From Paraburkholderia fungorum (lineage in GTDB: Bacteria > Pseudomonadota > Gammaproteobacteria > Burkholderiales > Burkholderiaceae): 64,000 nucleotides of DNA. The position numbers and the translations under genes are program-made. The stretch is from assembly GCF_902833645.1 (NCBI RefSeq), contig NZ_CADFGE010000001.1:62001-126000 (forward strand), given 5' to 3'. Every line of letters starts with the position of its first letter. Within the stretch, counting starts at the first letter, position 1. Positions 24,474 through 32,340 of the stretch are shown in pieces. The notes under the pieces are model-generated. The model made no database searches. It had not been told where the DNA came from and saw only the letters and a list, made by a program, of their open reading frames with translations.

Positions 24474-26105
24474 CTATCCGGTTTGTTCCGCCTTGATCCG
24501 CGCGCGCAGTTCGAACTTCTGAATTTTTCCCGTCGACGTCTTCGGCAATTCGCCGAAGCGCACCGCTTTGGGCAACTTGTATCCCGCAAGAAAAAGCCGG
24601 CAGTGCGCAATGATCTCCTCCGCGCTCACCTGAGCACCCTCCTTGAGCTCGACGAAGGCGCACGGCACTTCGCCCCACTTCGGATCGGCCATCGCCACCA
24701 CGGCGGCAACGGAGACCGCGGGATGACGGTACAGCGTGTCTTCGACCTCGATGCTCGAGATGTTCTCGCCGCCGGAAATGATGATGTCCTTGCTGCGATC
24801 GCGGATGCGGATATAGCCGTCAGGCATCCGCACGCCGAGATCCCCGGTGTGAAACCAGCCGCCGCGGAAGGCCGCTTCCGTGGCGCGCTCGTTCTTCAGA
24901 TATCCCTTCATGCAGATGTTGCCGCGGAACATGATCTCACCGAGCGTTTCGCCGTCGTCGGGCACGGGCGCGAGCGTATCCGGATCGAGCACCGTGACGG
25001 CTGCCTGCAAGTGATAGCGCACGCCTTGCCGCGCGTTCATTTCGGCACGCGCGTTGTCGTCGAGCGTTTCCCATTCCTCCTGTTTCGCACAGACTGCGGC
25101 CGGGCCGTAGGTCTCGGTAAGTCCGTACACGTGGGTCAGATCGAAACCGATTTCCTTCATCTTGGCAATCACCGCCGGCGCGGGGGCCGCGCCCGCCACC
25201 ATCGTCGATACGCGATGCGCGATGCCTTCACGCCATTCGGCGGGCGCATTCGCAAGCGCGCTTTGCACGATCGGCGCGCCGCAATAATGCGTGATGCCTT
25301 CGCGGCGAATCAGTTCGAACACCGTTTTTGCGTCGAATTTGCGTAGACAGACGTTGACGCCGGCACGCGCGGCGACGGTCCACGGAAAACACCAGCCGTT
25401 GCAGTGAAAGAGCGGTAAGGTCCATAGATAAACCGCATGCTTGGGCATATCCCATTCGAGGATATTGCTGAGCGCGTTCAGATAAGCACCGCGATGGTGG
25501 TAGACCACGCCCTTCGGGTCGCCGGTCGTGCCCGAAGTGTAGTTAAGCGCGATCGCGTCCCATTCGTCAGCGGGCAGGGTCCATGCGAACTCCGGGTCGC
25601 CGCTTTGCAGGAACGCTTCATAGTCGGTTGCGCGGATGAACTTGTCCGCGTCGGCGGGCATCGCATCGGCCACGCTGATCACACGCAACTCCGGAAACTC
25701 CAGCGCCGCGCGGTGCGCGAATTCGCTGTACTCCGTATCGACGATCAGCGCCTTCGCCTCGCCATGGCGCAGCATGAACAATAGCGACGACACGTCGAGC
25801 CGCGTATTCAGCGTATTGAGCACGGCCCCGGCCATCGGCACGCCGAAATGCGCTTCTATCATCGGAGGAATATTCGGCAGCAAAGCGGCAACCGTGTCGC
25901 CGCGTTCGATACCGGCCTGCCGCAACGCGCTGGCGAGGCGCCGCGTACGCTGGTAAGTTTCGCGCCAGTTTCGGCGAATCTCCCCATGGACGACTGCCGG
26001 GCGCTCACCGTAGACTTCCGCTGCGCGCACGATGAAATCGATGGGCGTGAGCGGGACATAATTGGCCTCGCGCCGCTGGAGGCCGTCTTCAAACATCTGC
26101 ATCAT
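24474..26105 (-). CDS. AMP-forming acyl-CoA synthetase
   Basis: A 543-residue ANL-superfamily ligase. The ATP-binding P-loop is NYTSGTTGDPKGVVYHH, then YGLTETYGPA, the GWFHTGDLG motif with its key Asp, and the C-terminal SGGENISSIEVED and catalytic Lys in KTSTGKIQK. It activates a carboxylic acid as acyl-AMP and then acyl-CoA. The sequence resembles medium-chain or 3-methylmercaptopropionate (DmdB-like) ligases; chain length is not certain. It starts after a GGAGA ribosome site and diverges from a Crp/Fnr regulator. Confidence 0.9.
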   Translation of the reverse strand: MMQMFEDGLQRREANYVPLTPIDFIVRAAEVYGERPAVVHGEIRRNWRETYQRTRRLASALRQAGIERGDTVAALLPNIPPMIEAHFGVPMAGAVLNTLNTRLDVSSLLFMLRHGEAKALIVDTEYSEFAHRAALEFPELRVISVADAMPADADKFIRATDYEAFLQSGDPEFAWTLPADEWDAIALNYTSGTTGDPKGVVYHHRGAYLNALSNILEWDMPKHAVYLWTLPLFHCNGWCFPWTVAARAGVNVCLRKFDAKTVFELIRREGITHYCGAPIVQSALANAPAEWREGIAHRVSTMVAGAAPAPAVIAKMKEIGFDLTHVYGLTETYGPAAVCAKQEEWETLDDNARAEMNARQGVRYHLQAAVTVLDPDTLAPVPDDGETLGEIMFRGNICMKGYLKNERATEAAFRGGWFHTGDLGVRMPDGYIRIRDRSKDIIISGGENISSIEVEDTLYRHPAVSVAAVVAMADPKWGEVPCAFVELKEGAQVSAEEIIAHCRLFLAGYKLPKAVRFGELPKTSTGKIQKFELRARIKAEQTG

Positions 26106-26194
26106 CGCTTTGTCTCCTGAGGCGCTGGCCGCGCCGTCAATTTTTCTGCTTGATGGACTAGCGAACTAGCCTAACAACTGTCATGGTGAACTGT

Positions 26195-26212
26195 CTGTCA
26201 TTCAAATGACAG
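26195..26212. promoter_or_regulatory. CRP/FNR-superfamily type operator
   Basis: CTGTCATT-CA-AATGACAG is a perfect 18-bp dyad whose core is TGTCA-N6-TGACA, the five-six-five geometry of CRP/FNR-superfamily sites. It lies in the divergent gap between the acyl-CoA synthetase and the Crp/Fnr regulator gene, 60 bp from the latter, so it is the natural site for that regulator. A single TGTCA half-site also occurs near 26180. Confidence 0.6.
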
Positions 26213-26271
26213 AGTGGCGCGCCCTGGCTCTACCCAACCGGTTTCACCCGCTTACGCCCCGCTAGCCGCCC

Positions 26272-27018
26272 ATGGATGACGCCCCGTTCCCCGCTCTCGC
26301 AGACGTGCCCTCGCATCGGCCTGAACGGGTCCCGCGCGCCGACCTGCCGCAATTATTCGGCACCTGCGCCTGGTTCCGGGCGCTCGCCGCCGAGCATCAG
26401 GCCATGGTTCTTGCCAGCGCCTACGCGGAGCGCCTCGAGGGAGGCGCCTGGATCGCGCGCCGTCAGGAGCCGTCGGACTACTGGATCGGGGTCTATTCCG
26501 GCCTCATCAAACTCGCCATCTACAACGCCTCGGGACGCAGTTGCACGCTCTCCGGCGTGCCGCCCGGCGGCTGGTTCGGCGAAGGCAGCGTGATCAAGCG
26601 CGAATTGCGCAAGTACGACGTGGCCACCATCCAGGCGTCGCTCGTGATGTTCGTGCCGTCGGAGACGTTCCATGCACTGCTGGAATCGAGCCTGCCGTTT
26701 ACCGGCTTCGTGATCCGGCAGTTGAATAACCGCATGGGCGAATTCATCGCGACGATCCAGAATAGCCGTCTACTCGACGTCGATGCACGTGTCGCCCAGT
26801 CGCTCGCACAACTGTTCAATCCCGATCTCTATCCCGACACCGGGCGCACGCTGGCCATTTCACAGGAAGAGCTCGGCCTGCTGGCCGGCGTATCGCGGCA
26901 ACGGATCAACCAGGCACTGCAAAACCTCGAAAAGCTGCAGATTGTGCGCCTCTCGTACAACCAGATCGACGTGCTTGATCTTGAGCGCCTGGGGGCGTTT
27001 GGTCAGGAACAGATCTAG
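26272..27018 (+). CDS. Crp/Fnr-family transcriptional regulator
   Basis: A 248-residue protein with an N-terminal cyclic-nucleotide-binding-type beta roll (about residues 25-150, including PPGGWFGEGSVIKRE) and a C-terminal winged HTH (ISQEELGLLAGVSRQRINQA). The FNR cysteine cluster is absent, so it is not an oxygen-sensing Fe-S regulator. The canonical CRP phosphate-binding cassette is only partly kept (GGWFGEGSV), so the ligand is uncertain and an acyl compound is conceivable. It diverges from an acyl-CoA synthetase. Confidence 0.85.
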   Translation: MDDAPFPALADVPSHRPERVPRADLPQLFGTCAWFRALAAEHQAMVLASAYAERLEGGAWIARRQEPSDYWIGVYSGLIKLAIYNASGRSCTLSGVPPGGWFGEGSVIKRELRKYDVATIQASLVMFVPSETFHALLESSLPFTGFVIRQLNNRMGEFIATIQNSRLLDVDARVAQSLAQLFNPDLYPDTGRTLAISQEELGLLAGVSRQRINQALQNLEKLQIVRLSYNQIDVLDLERLGAFGQEQI

Positions 27019-27080
27019 GTCCGGACACGCGCGAGCGCCGGCCCTTGATTTCCTCGCATTTTCCGCGGGTTTGACTTCAC

Positions 27081-27114
27081 TTTCCCCGCTTTTCCCCGGT
27101 GTTTCCCCGCTTTT
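27081..27114 (+). repeat. Three phased TTTCCCCG repeats
   Basis: TTTCCCCG occurs at 27081, 27091 and 27102, spaced 10 and 11 bp, so all copies face the same side of the helix; the outer two extend to TTTCCCCGCTTTT. They lie between the Crp/Fnr gene and the chemoreceptor gene, about 150 bp upstream of the latter. Confidence 0.6.
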
Positions 27115-27264
27115 CATCGGCCGCATCAGAGCGGACGCTCGCGTTCCATGGCGCAATTTCGGATCCCGCAATAAAGAATCCGTAGCAATGGCCGTTATGC
27201 CGACTATGCAACGCAGATTGCAGACTCTCCCTATTCCGAGTTCAACGTGTGGTCAAAGCCGATA

Positions 27265-28824
27265 ATGAACCGTCTGACACTGAAACAGAAATTATGGGTG
27301 CCGATACTGCTTTGCTGGGCGGCGCTCCTGATCGTTACCGTCGTGAACGCGCTCGATGCGCGCAACGCCCAGATGGATGCACGGCGTGCGGACCTCGCCG
27401 ACGTCACGGACATGGCGGTATCGATCGTCGCTGACTACGCGAAGCTCGCCGACGCGGGCAAGCTCCCGGTCGAAGAAGCCAAACAGCAGGCCATCGCCCG
27501 CATCAATGCACAGCGTTATGGCACCTCGGGTTACGTGACGATCGTGCGCAGCGATTCGGTCATGGTCGCTCATCCCATGAGCCCAAAGCTGAATGGCAAG
27601 GATATGAGCGGCTTTCGCGACGCCAAAGGCAACGCGCTGTACCACGACATCGCGCAGGCAGGCGGCTCGCCGGGCGGCGCAGGCTATCTGCGCTACTGGT
27701 GGCCGAAACCCGGTGAAACGGCGCCGAGCGAAAAGATCGGCTATGTGAAGCGTTTCACCCCGTGGAACTGGGATTTTATCGCCGGCGCCTATATGGACGA
27801 CATCCAGGCGCAGTTCTACGCCACGCTCGCGCGGTCGGCCGGCATGCTGGTGTTGCTCGGCGTGGTGGTGTCGTTCGTGGCGTCGCGCGTGGTGCGCAAC
27901 GTGTCGCGTTCGATCGGCGGAGAACCTTCCATGGCGGCAGCGCTTGCCATGCAGATCGCACGCGGCGATCTCGCCACGCACATCGACCTGCGCCATGACG
28001 ATGCGTCGAGCCTGCTGTTCTCGCTGCGCGAGATGCGCAATCAACTGGCTGCCACCATCGCGCGGATCAAGACCTCCGCCGAGACGATCACGGTCGCCTC
28101 GAAGGAAATCGCCGCGGGCAATCTGGATCTGTCGAGCCGCACCGAAGAACAGGCGGCTTCGTTACAGCAAACCGCCGCAAGCATGGACGAGCTCACCAAG
28201 ACCGTCACGCAGAACGCCGACAATGCAGCAACCGCGTCGGAACTCGCGACGGATGCATCGAATATCGCCGCGCGCGGCGGCCAGGTCGTCAACGACGTGG
28301 TCGAGAAAATGGCCGGCATCACCGATAGCTCGCGCAAGATCGGCGAGATCATCAGCGTGATCGAAGGCATCGCGTTCCAGACCAACATCCTGGCGCTAAA
28401 CGCCGCGGTGGAAGCGGCGCGCGCCGGCGAAGAAGGCCGTGGCTTCGCGGTCGTCGCGGGCGAAGTGCGCAATCTCGCCCAGCGCAGCGCCACCGCGGCC
28501 AAGGAGATCAAGGTGCTGATTCACCAGTCCGTCGCGCAGGTCGGAGAGGGTTCGACGCTGGCAGGTAAGGCCGGCAGCACGATCGGTGAAGTCGTCGACG
28601 CCGTGCGCCGCGTCACCGCGATCATGAATGAGATTTCGGCGGCCTCGAAAGCGCAAAGCTCGGGTATCGGTGAAGTCAATCTCGCGATCCGTCAGATGGA
28701 CGACGTCACGCAGCGCAATGCCGCGCTAGTCGAGCAAGCGGCGGCCGCGGCGGGTTCGCTCGATGAGCAGACCGAACGTCTGCGAAATGCGGTTGCTGTG
28801 TTCAAGGTCGAACAGCAGGCGTGA
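27265..28824 (+). CDS. Methyl-accepting chemotaxis protein with Cache sensor
   Basis: A 519-residue chemoreceptor. TM1 is near residues 8-28, followed by a periplasmic single-Cache domain ([20 protein letters not shown], then [16 protein letters not shown]), TM2 near 190-212, a HAMP-like linker and the methyl-accepting signalling domain with the hairpin tip [20 protein letters not shown]. There is no C-terminal CheR-binding pentapeptide. The ATG at 27265 is taken as start; an upstream GTG at 27247 is possible. The ligand is unknown, but such Cache domains often bind small organic acids. Confidence 0.9.
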   Translation: MNRLTLKQKLWVPILLCWAALLIVTVVNALDARNAQMDARRADLADVTDMAVSIVADYAKLADAGKLPVEEAKQQAIARINAQRYGTSGYVTIVRSDSVMVAHPMSPKLNGKDMSGFRDAKGNALYHDIAQAGGSPGGAGYLRYWWPKPGETAPSEKIGYVKRFTPWNWDFIAGAYMDDIQAQFYATLARSAGMLVLLGVVVSFVASRVVRNVSRSIGGEPSMAAALAMQIARGDLATHIDLRHDDASSLLFSLREMRNQLAATIARIKTSAETITVASKEIAAGNLDLSSRTEEQAASLQQTAASMDELTKTVTQNADNAATASELATDASNIAARGGQVVNDVVEKMAGITDSSRKIGEIISVIEGIAFQTNILALNAAVEAARAGEEGRGFAVVAGEVRNLAQRSATAAKEIKVLIHQSVAQVGEGSTLAGKAGSTIGEVVDAVRRVTAIMNEISAASKAQSSGIGEVNLAIRQMDDVTQRNAALVEQAAAAAGSLDEQTERLRNAVAVFKVEQQA

Positions 28825-28876
28825 TTGAGCGGCTTGCGATGTAGTCGCACGGCATAGCTCGTCAATGCTGCCGATA

Positions 28877-28920
28877 AAAAAGCCGTTACCCACCAGGCGG
28901 ATAACGGCTTTTTCTATTTT
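28877..28920 (+). terminator. Rho-independent terminator of the chemoreceptor gene
   Basis: AAAAAGCCGTTA and TAACGGCTTTTT form a perfect 12-bp stem with a 13-nt loop, followed by a T-rich tail. The A-tract at the base also makes it functional for the opposite strand. Confidence 0.85.
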
Positions 28921-28945
28921 GCAGACGGTACCCGCGTAGACACTG

Positions 28946-29299
28946 CTACGCAGCGCGCGGGTCGCTCCGGCGCGTGACCGGGCGCGCCAGCATCGCATCA
29001 TCGTCGAATAGCGCAAACGCGATGTTCGACAGCACACCTGAATTCTTCCAGCGCAGATAGTAGCGATGCGCGGTCTGATACGGCGCATATCGGTCGGGCA
29101 TCGCGTGCCACGGCTTGCCCGTGCGCAACACCCACAGCACGCTATTCACCACGCAACGGATGTCGATGCTGGGACGGCCACGCCGAGGCCCGAGGTCTTT
29201 CATTTCAGGCAGGAGCGGCACGATGCGATGCCATTGCTCGTCGGTGAGATCCTGAACGGCCGGTGAGCGGGCCGGCAGGTTTGAAGGGGGAGTATCCAT
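28946..29299 (-). CDS. IS5-family transposase N-terminal domain (DUF4096), stand-alone
   Basis: A 117-residue protein: LTDEQWHRIVPLLPEMKDLG, then RRGRPSIDIRCVVNSVLWVL and APYQTAHRYYLRWKNSGV. This is the DUF4096 segment that normally opens IS5-group transposases or forms their first reading frame. No second frame with the DDE catalytic domain follows, and I see no terminal inverted repeats. It is either an insertion-sequence relic or a domesticated DNA-binding fragment. The tail (ARPVTRRSDPRAA) departs from the family. Confidence 0.65.
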   Translation of the reverse strand: MDTPPSNLPARSPAVQDLTDEQWHRIVPLLPEMKDLGPRRGRPSIDIRCVVNSVLWVLRTGKPWHAMPDRYAPYQTAHRYYLRWKNSGVLSNIAFALFDDDAMLARPVTRRSDPRAA

Positions 29300-29591
29300 G
29301 CAGTAAGAACGCGCACCCGCAGCGCAAATGCCAGCGCCGCCGCGAAAATGGTGTCTATTAATTGATCATTTTTCAGACTACCCCAAGCACTCCCTCAAGA
29401 AAGTCAATTATTGTCAGGCTCGTGTGTGCAATTGTCAGAAATCGCAATACGCCGATCGCTCTGGTTGAATACGCGCCAGGTCCGCGCACGATTTCCCAGG
29501 TACCGCGCGGTACGGCAAGATCCAGCAGGACGCGCCACGGCATCCGGCTTCGCGCCGGGCGCCGACCATGCATGCAAATGGCGCGCCCATA
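29300..29591. other. Intergenic spacer upstream of the IS5-like fragment
   Basis: About 290 bp with no supported gene. It contains a perfect 14-bp palindrome GTACCGCGCGGTAC at 29500-29513. No insertion-sequence end is recognisable. Confidence 0.4.
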
Positions 29592-29621
29592 AAAAAAGGT
29601 GCCGCGAACGGCACCTTTTTT
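29592..29621 (-). terminator. Rho-independent terminator of the porin gene
   Basis: AAAAAAGGTGCC-GCGAAC-GGCACCTTTTTT, a 12-bp stem with a 6-nt loop, lies 25 bp after the porin stop on the minus strand. It is followed by a T-tract in that direction. Confidence 0.9.
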
Positions 29622-29645
29622 ACAACAACCAGCTTCTGCTGAAGC

Positions 29646-30809
29646 TTAGAAGCGGTGACGCAGACCGACCGTAGCAGCCGTCTGGTTCTTCGAGGACGAA
29701 GGCAGTTGCGTGTTGTCGCCGCTGTAGATCGAAGCGACACCGCCGTCGCCCATTGCGTGTTGGTACACGGCTTGAGCGTAGACGTCCGTACGACGCGACA
29801 GCGAGTAGTCAGCTTGCAGGCCGATCTGGTGGTAGCGCACCGATGCCGAACCGCCGTCTGCAGTAACGCCGTAGCCCTTGCCGTCCGTGAACGTGTAAGC
29901 AACGCCCAGGCCCAGAGCCGGGGTCAGGTTGTACTTGCCGTTCACTTCGTAGTTGTTAGCGCGCAGCGATTGTTGCGCGCCAGCGACGTTGTCGATACGC
30001 GACTGCGTCCATGCAGCACCGACCGTTGCCGGGCCGAACGAGTACGAAGCAGCTGCGCCGAATTCGCGCTGACGGAAGTTGCCGGTCAGGCCCAGGATCG
30101 AACCGTCCGAAGCACCGCCGTTGCTTGCCGTGCCTGCTGCGTTCGTTGCACCCGGGTTGTTCTGCTGTGCGTAAGCAGCGCCCAAACGCAGGCCTTGCCA
30201 CTGGTATGCAGCGCCAACGCTGTATTCGCGGTTGTTTGCGAATGCGCCAGCCTGGTTCGAGAAGCCGTACGTGCCGCCGAACGTGAAGCCTGCGTAGTTA
30301 GCGCTCGAGTACTTGATCGAGTTGTTAACTGCGTAGCCGCCGTTCGTGCTCAGGTTGTCGTTGTTGAACGGGTGAGCGAAGTACGTACCGCCCCAGCTGC
30401 CCGTTGCGGTCAGCGGTGCCAGGTAGTCTTGTGCTGCGTCGTATTGACGACCCAGCGTGACCGTACCGAATTGCGCGCTCGACAGACCGACAAACGCTTG
30501 ACGGTTGAACATGCCGTTGTTGTTAGCGAACTTGCCGTTGTTGATGTTGAAGCCGCTTTCCAACGTGAAGATTGCCTTCAGACCGCCGCCCAGATCTTCC
30601 GAACCACGCAGACCGAACATGCTTTGGTTGATGCCGCCGCTGCCTGCTGCCCACTTTGCGTTGCCGTGGCCGACGCCATTGGCGGGCGCGACGTTGCTGG
30701 TGTACGTCAGACCTGCGTCCAGCAGACCATACAGGGTCACGCTGCTTTGTGCGTGAGCGACGGATGCGAACGATGCGGCAACCGCAACAACGATGAGACT
30801 CTTTTTCAT
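29646..30809 (-). CDS. Gram-negative general porin (trimeric beta-barrel)
   Basis: A 387-residue outer-membrane porin. The signal peptide (about residues 1-20, ending ASVAHAQ) is followed by SSVTLYGLLDAGLTYTSN, the classic beta-proteobacterial porin N-terminus. The L3-type region holds FVGLSSAQFGTVTLGRQYD, and the C-terminus ends in VGLRHRF with the terminal Phe needed for barrel assembly. A GGAG ribosome site precedes the start. It forms diffusion channels for small hydrophilic solutes. The codon choice is very uniform, as in highly expressed genes. Confidence 0.93.
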   Translation of the reverse strand: MKKSLIVVAVAASFASVAHAQSSVTLYGLLDAGLTYTSNVAPANGVGHGNAKWAAGSGGINQSMFGLRGSEDLGGGLKAIFTLESGFNINNGKFANNNGMFNRQAFVGLSSAQFGTVTLGRQYDAAQDYLAPLTATGSWGGTYFAHPFNNDNLSTNGGYAVNNSIKYSSANYAGFTFGGTYGFSNQAGAFANNREYSVGAAYQWQGLRLGAAYAQQNNPGATNAAGTASNGGASDGSILGLTGNFRQREFGAAASYSFGPATVGAAWTQSRIDNVAGAQQSLRANNYEVNGKYNLTPALGLGVAYTFTDGKGYGVTADGGSASVRYHQIGLQADYSLSRRTDVYAQAVYQHAMGDGGVASIYSGDNTQLPSSSKNQTAATVGLRHRF

Positions 30810-30937
30810 GCGTGGGACTCCAGTTCGATAAATTTACGCGGGGAGCGGAACCAGCCTCAGCAGCGCATACATCAGTCGCTGCCACCCTGTTGGCTGAACC
30901 GTTTCGGATCAGCCGGGCACCCTTTAAACGAAGCGTG

Positions 30938-30957
30938 AGTGTAGGGGGAGACCCTAG
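30938..30957 (-). promoter_or_regulatory. Probable porin promoter with CTAGGGT element
   Basis: On the minus strand CTAGGGT (30957-30951) is followed after 7 bases by TACACT (30943-30938), a good -10 hexamer, about 130 bp before the porin start. The same CTAGGGT element sits 6 bases before a TATAAT in front of the DUF3563 gene at 62.8 kb. Confidence 0.5.
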
Positions 30958-31166
30958 TAGGGACGCCCGCAATTTACGCAACAGGATTTTTCAGAATCAG
31001 CAACAATCGAATCGAGGCGGGCACTAAGTCTTTATTTTTCATACGTTTATCGCAAAATACGAGCTGCGCCGCGCCTGCTCTGGACAGAATTTGTTCGCAA
31101 CATATCAATATTAAAGTTGTGTGTATGCAACAGCGTTTAATATGCCCGACGTAATCGGGTCGGACC

Positions 31167-31216
31167 GTTGCAAAAGCGAAAGATGGCTGATTGCCTGAAA
31201 ATCAGGCATTTGCAAC
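31167..31216. other. Nested inverted repeats, possible structured RNA
   Basis: An outer pair GTTGCAAA (31167-31174) / TTTGCAAC (31209-31216) encloses an inner hairpin TGCCTGA-AAA-TCAGGCA (31192-31208), which abuts the outer right arm. Both stems are perfect. The strand of any transcript is not known. Confidence 0.4.
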
Positions 31217-31441
31217 AGGTTCAATTCCGCTCGATATAAATTTATTTTAGAAAAGCGGGAACTTAATTGATTTAATACGGTCGCCGATTTAGCAACCCAG
31301 AATACGCTTGGGAACGGCCGTCGAATAGCCGTGATTAAGCCGGGCCTAAGGCGAGCTGCAAAAAAGGCGATCGTCCCGGGCTTGACGAAGTGGGCTGCAA
31401 AGCGGGCGACAAAGAGGCGGCAAGCGCGCCGAGGTAAAGCC

Positions 31442-31509
31442 TTCAGCACGGGCGTTGCCCGGAGGTGAGTTGCGGCGCCGACCGCCGCGTGACAGAGGCC
31501 CGTGCTGAA
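31442..31509. other. 12-bp inverted repeat enclosing a GC-rich stem-loop
   Basis: TTCAGCACGGGC (31442-31453) and GCCCGTGCTGAA (31498-31509) are exact complements over 12 bp. The 44-nt loop itself holds complementary segments GCGGC and GCCGC. This could be a stable structured RNA or the footprint of a lost element; no T-tract follows on either strand. Confidence 0.4.
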
Positions 31510-31791
31510 AGCGGACGGCATATATCGAACAGCCTTCCGTATTCAATTAACGGCGTCGCGGGGACTATTTTTTACACGGAGTTTCCCTAATCCCCGGAAC
31601 TCTCCTTCACAACCCGGGTGAGTCGTAACGAGTCCGGGCAAACCCGACACTTACGTAAAACGCAAACGCGCTCACAGCACCTCGGCAATCCGTCCTGCGA
31701 CCGACTGGGGATGAGCGGCAAGATGGAATCCTAATTAATTTCTTTCGTGTCAGCAGCAGCGAAAGCCGAAGTAGGCAGAGCGCGCCAAAAG

Positions 31792-31818
31792 AAAAAGCCA
31801 CTCATGAAGAGTGGCTTT
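31792..31818 (-). terminator. Rho-independent terminator of the tRNA-Ile gene
   Basis: GCCACTC-ATGAA-GAGTGGC forms a 7-bp stem, extended by A-T pairs, with a run of five T on the minus strand. It starts 9 bp beyond the CCA end of the tRNA. Confidence 0.85.
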
Positions 31819-31826
31819 CAGGTATT

Positions 31827-32155
31827 TGGTGGGCCTCCCGTGAGTCGAACACGGCACCAACGGATTATGCTTACCAGCTACGGTTTTCACCGCCCCTTTC
31901 GGGTTTGTGGTCTGGACTGTCTCTTGTCTTTACGACCTGCCCGTTCAGTCTCTACACGTTCTCTACAAGAGAGCTTCGCTCGGGATTTCCACGCTGCCAA
32001 GGCAACAGAGGGTTCCCCGAATTTGAGCAGTTCTACCAGGGGGCAGAGCTAACTTACCCCAAGGCAACCCATTCATGACTCACCATGCCGTGCTGCCCGG
32101 TTTAGGTGAGCCTTTGCTAAGTCCGCTGCTCTAACCAAGCATGAGCTAGAGGCCC
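31827..32155 (-). tRNA. ileX: tRNA-Ile (CAU anticodon) interrupted by a group I intron
   Basis: The two exons are 32155-32120 (36 nt) and 31869-31827 (43 nt, ending in an encoded CCA). Spliced, they form a complete cloverleaf: acceptor GGGCCTC/GAGGCCC, D-stem GCTC/GAGC, anticodon stem GCGGA/TCCGT with loop CTCATAA, and T-arm CCGTG-TTCGACT-CACGG. The CAU anticodon with the GACTCATAATC context matches bacterial tRNA-Ile2, in which TilS makes lysidine at C34; elongator Met is the alternative. The gene lies just after rpoD, separated by two terminators, and has its own terminator. Without removing the intron no tRNA is recognisable. Confidence 0.9.
31870..32119 (-). ncRNA. Self-splicing group I intron (Azoarcus-like) in the anticodon loop
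   Basis: A 250-nt intron inserted after U33 of the tRNA. Conserved core elements are in order. P3 is CTGCTC/GGGCAG (32030-32025 with 31942-31937). TCAAATTCGG spans J3/4-P4. P7 is GACT/AGTC (31950-31947 with 31918-31915) in the contexts GTAGAGACTGAACGG and ACAGTCCAGACC. P2 is CTCACC/GGTGAG, and there are two GAAA-capped hairpins near the 3' end. The last intron base is G, and the 5' exon ends in U facing a G (U-G wobble), as group I splicing needs. There is no homing endonuclease. The core resembles the Azoarcus tRNA-Ile intron. Confidence 0.88.
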
Positions 32156-32201
32156 TGAGAACCGACGATTTTACTGTATCCGACGACTACCAGACGCAAC
32201 C

Positions 32202-32233
32202 AAAGAAAAAGACCCGGTCATGAAGGCCGGGCC
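32202..32233 (-). terminator. Second terminator after rpoD
   Basis: GACCCGG-N9-CCGGGCC forms a 7-bp stem (32211-32233), followed on the minus strand by a T-rich run. It stands in tandem with the 32261-32312 terminator and insulates the tRNA gene from rpoD. Confidence 0.75.
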
Positions 32234-32260
32234 CATTCCGATTGGCCGACATACTACACG

Positions 32261-32312
32261 AAAAAGGGGCTTCCGTGACCGCTTCGCTCTTGCGAAACAA
32301 CCCGGAAGCCCC
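32261..32312 (-). terminator. Rho-independent terminator of rpoD
   Basis: GGGGCTTCCG and CGGAAGCCCC pair over 10 bp (32266-32275 with 32303-32312), enclosing a small inner hairpin (TTCGC/GCGAA). Five T follow on the minus strand. It lies 28 bp after the rpoD stop. Confidence 0.9.
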
Positions 32313-32340
32313 TGAATTTCCTACCTCCCGCCAACTTCGA

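Larger units (their letters stand above)
30958..31791. other. Long non-coding spacer between porin and the tRNA
   Basis: More than 800 bp with no convincing gene; the left half is AT-rich compared with its surroundings. An open frame at 31111-31521 (minus) shows no domain and an odd composition, and I do not call it. Two structured segments are listed separately (31167-31216 and 31442-31509), so the spacer may encode a small RNA or regulatory sites. Confidence 0.5.

Noticed and set aside
31111..31521. A 136-residue minus-strand open frame in the porin-tRNA spacer
   Set aside because: No domain or ribosome site, an odd composition, and it overlaps the structured inverted repeats. Probably chance.
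31747..32052. A plus-strand open frame over the tRNA and intron
   Set aside because: It is antisense to the tRNA-Ile exons and the intron core and does not look like an intron-encoded endonuclease.
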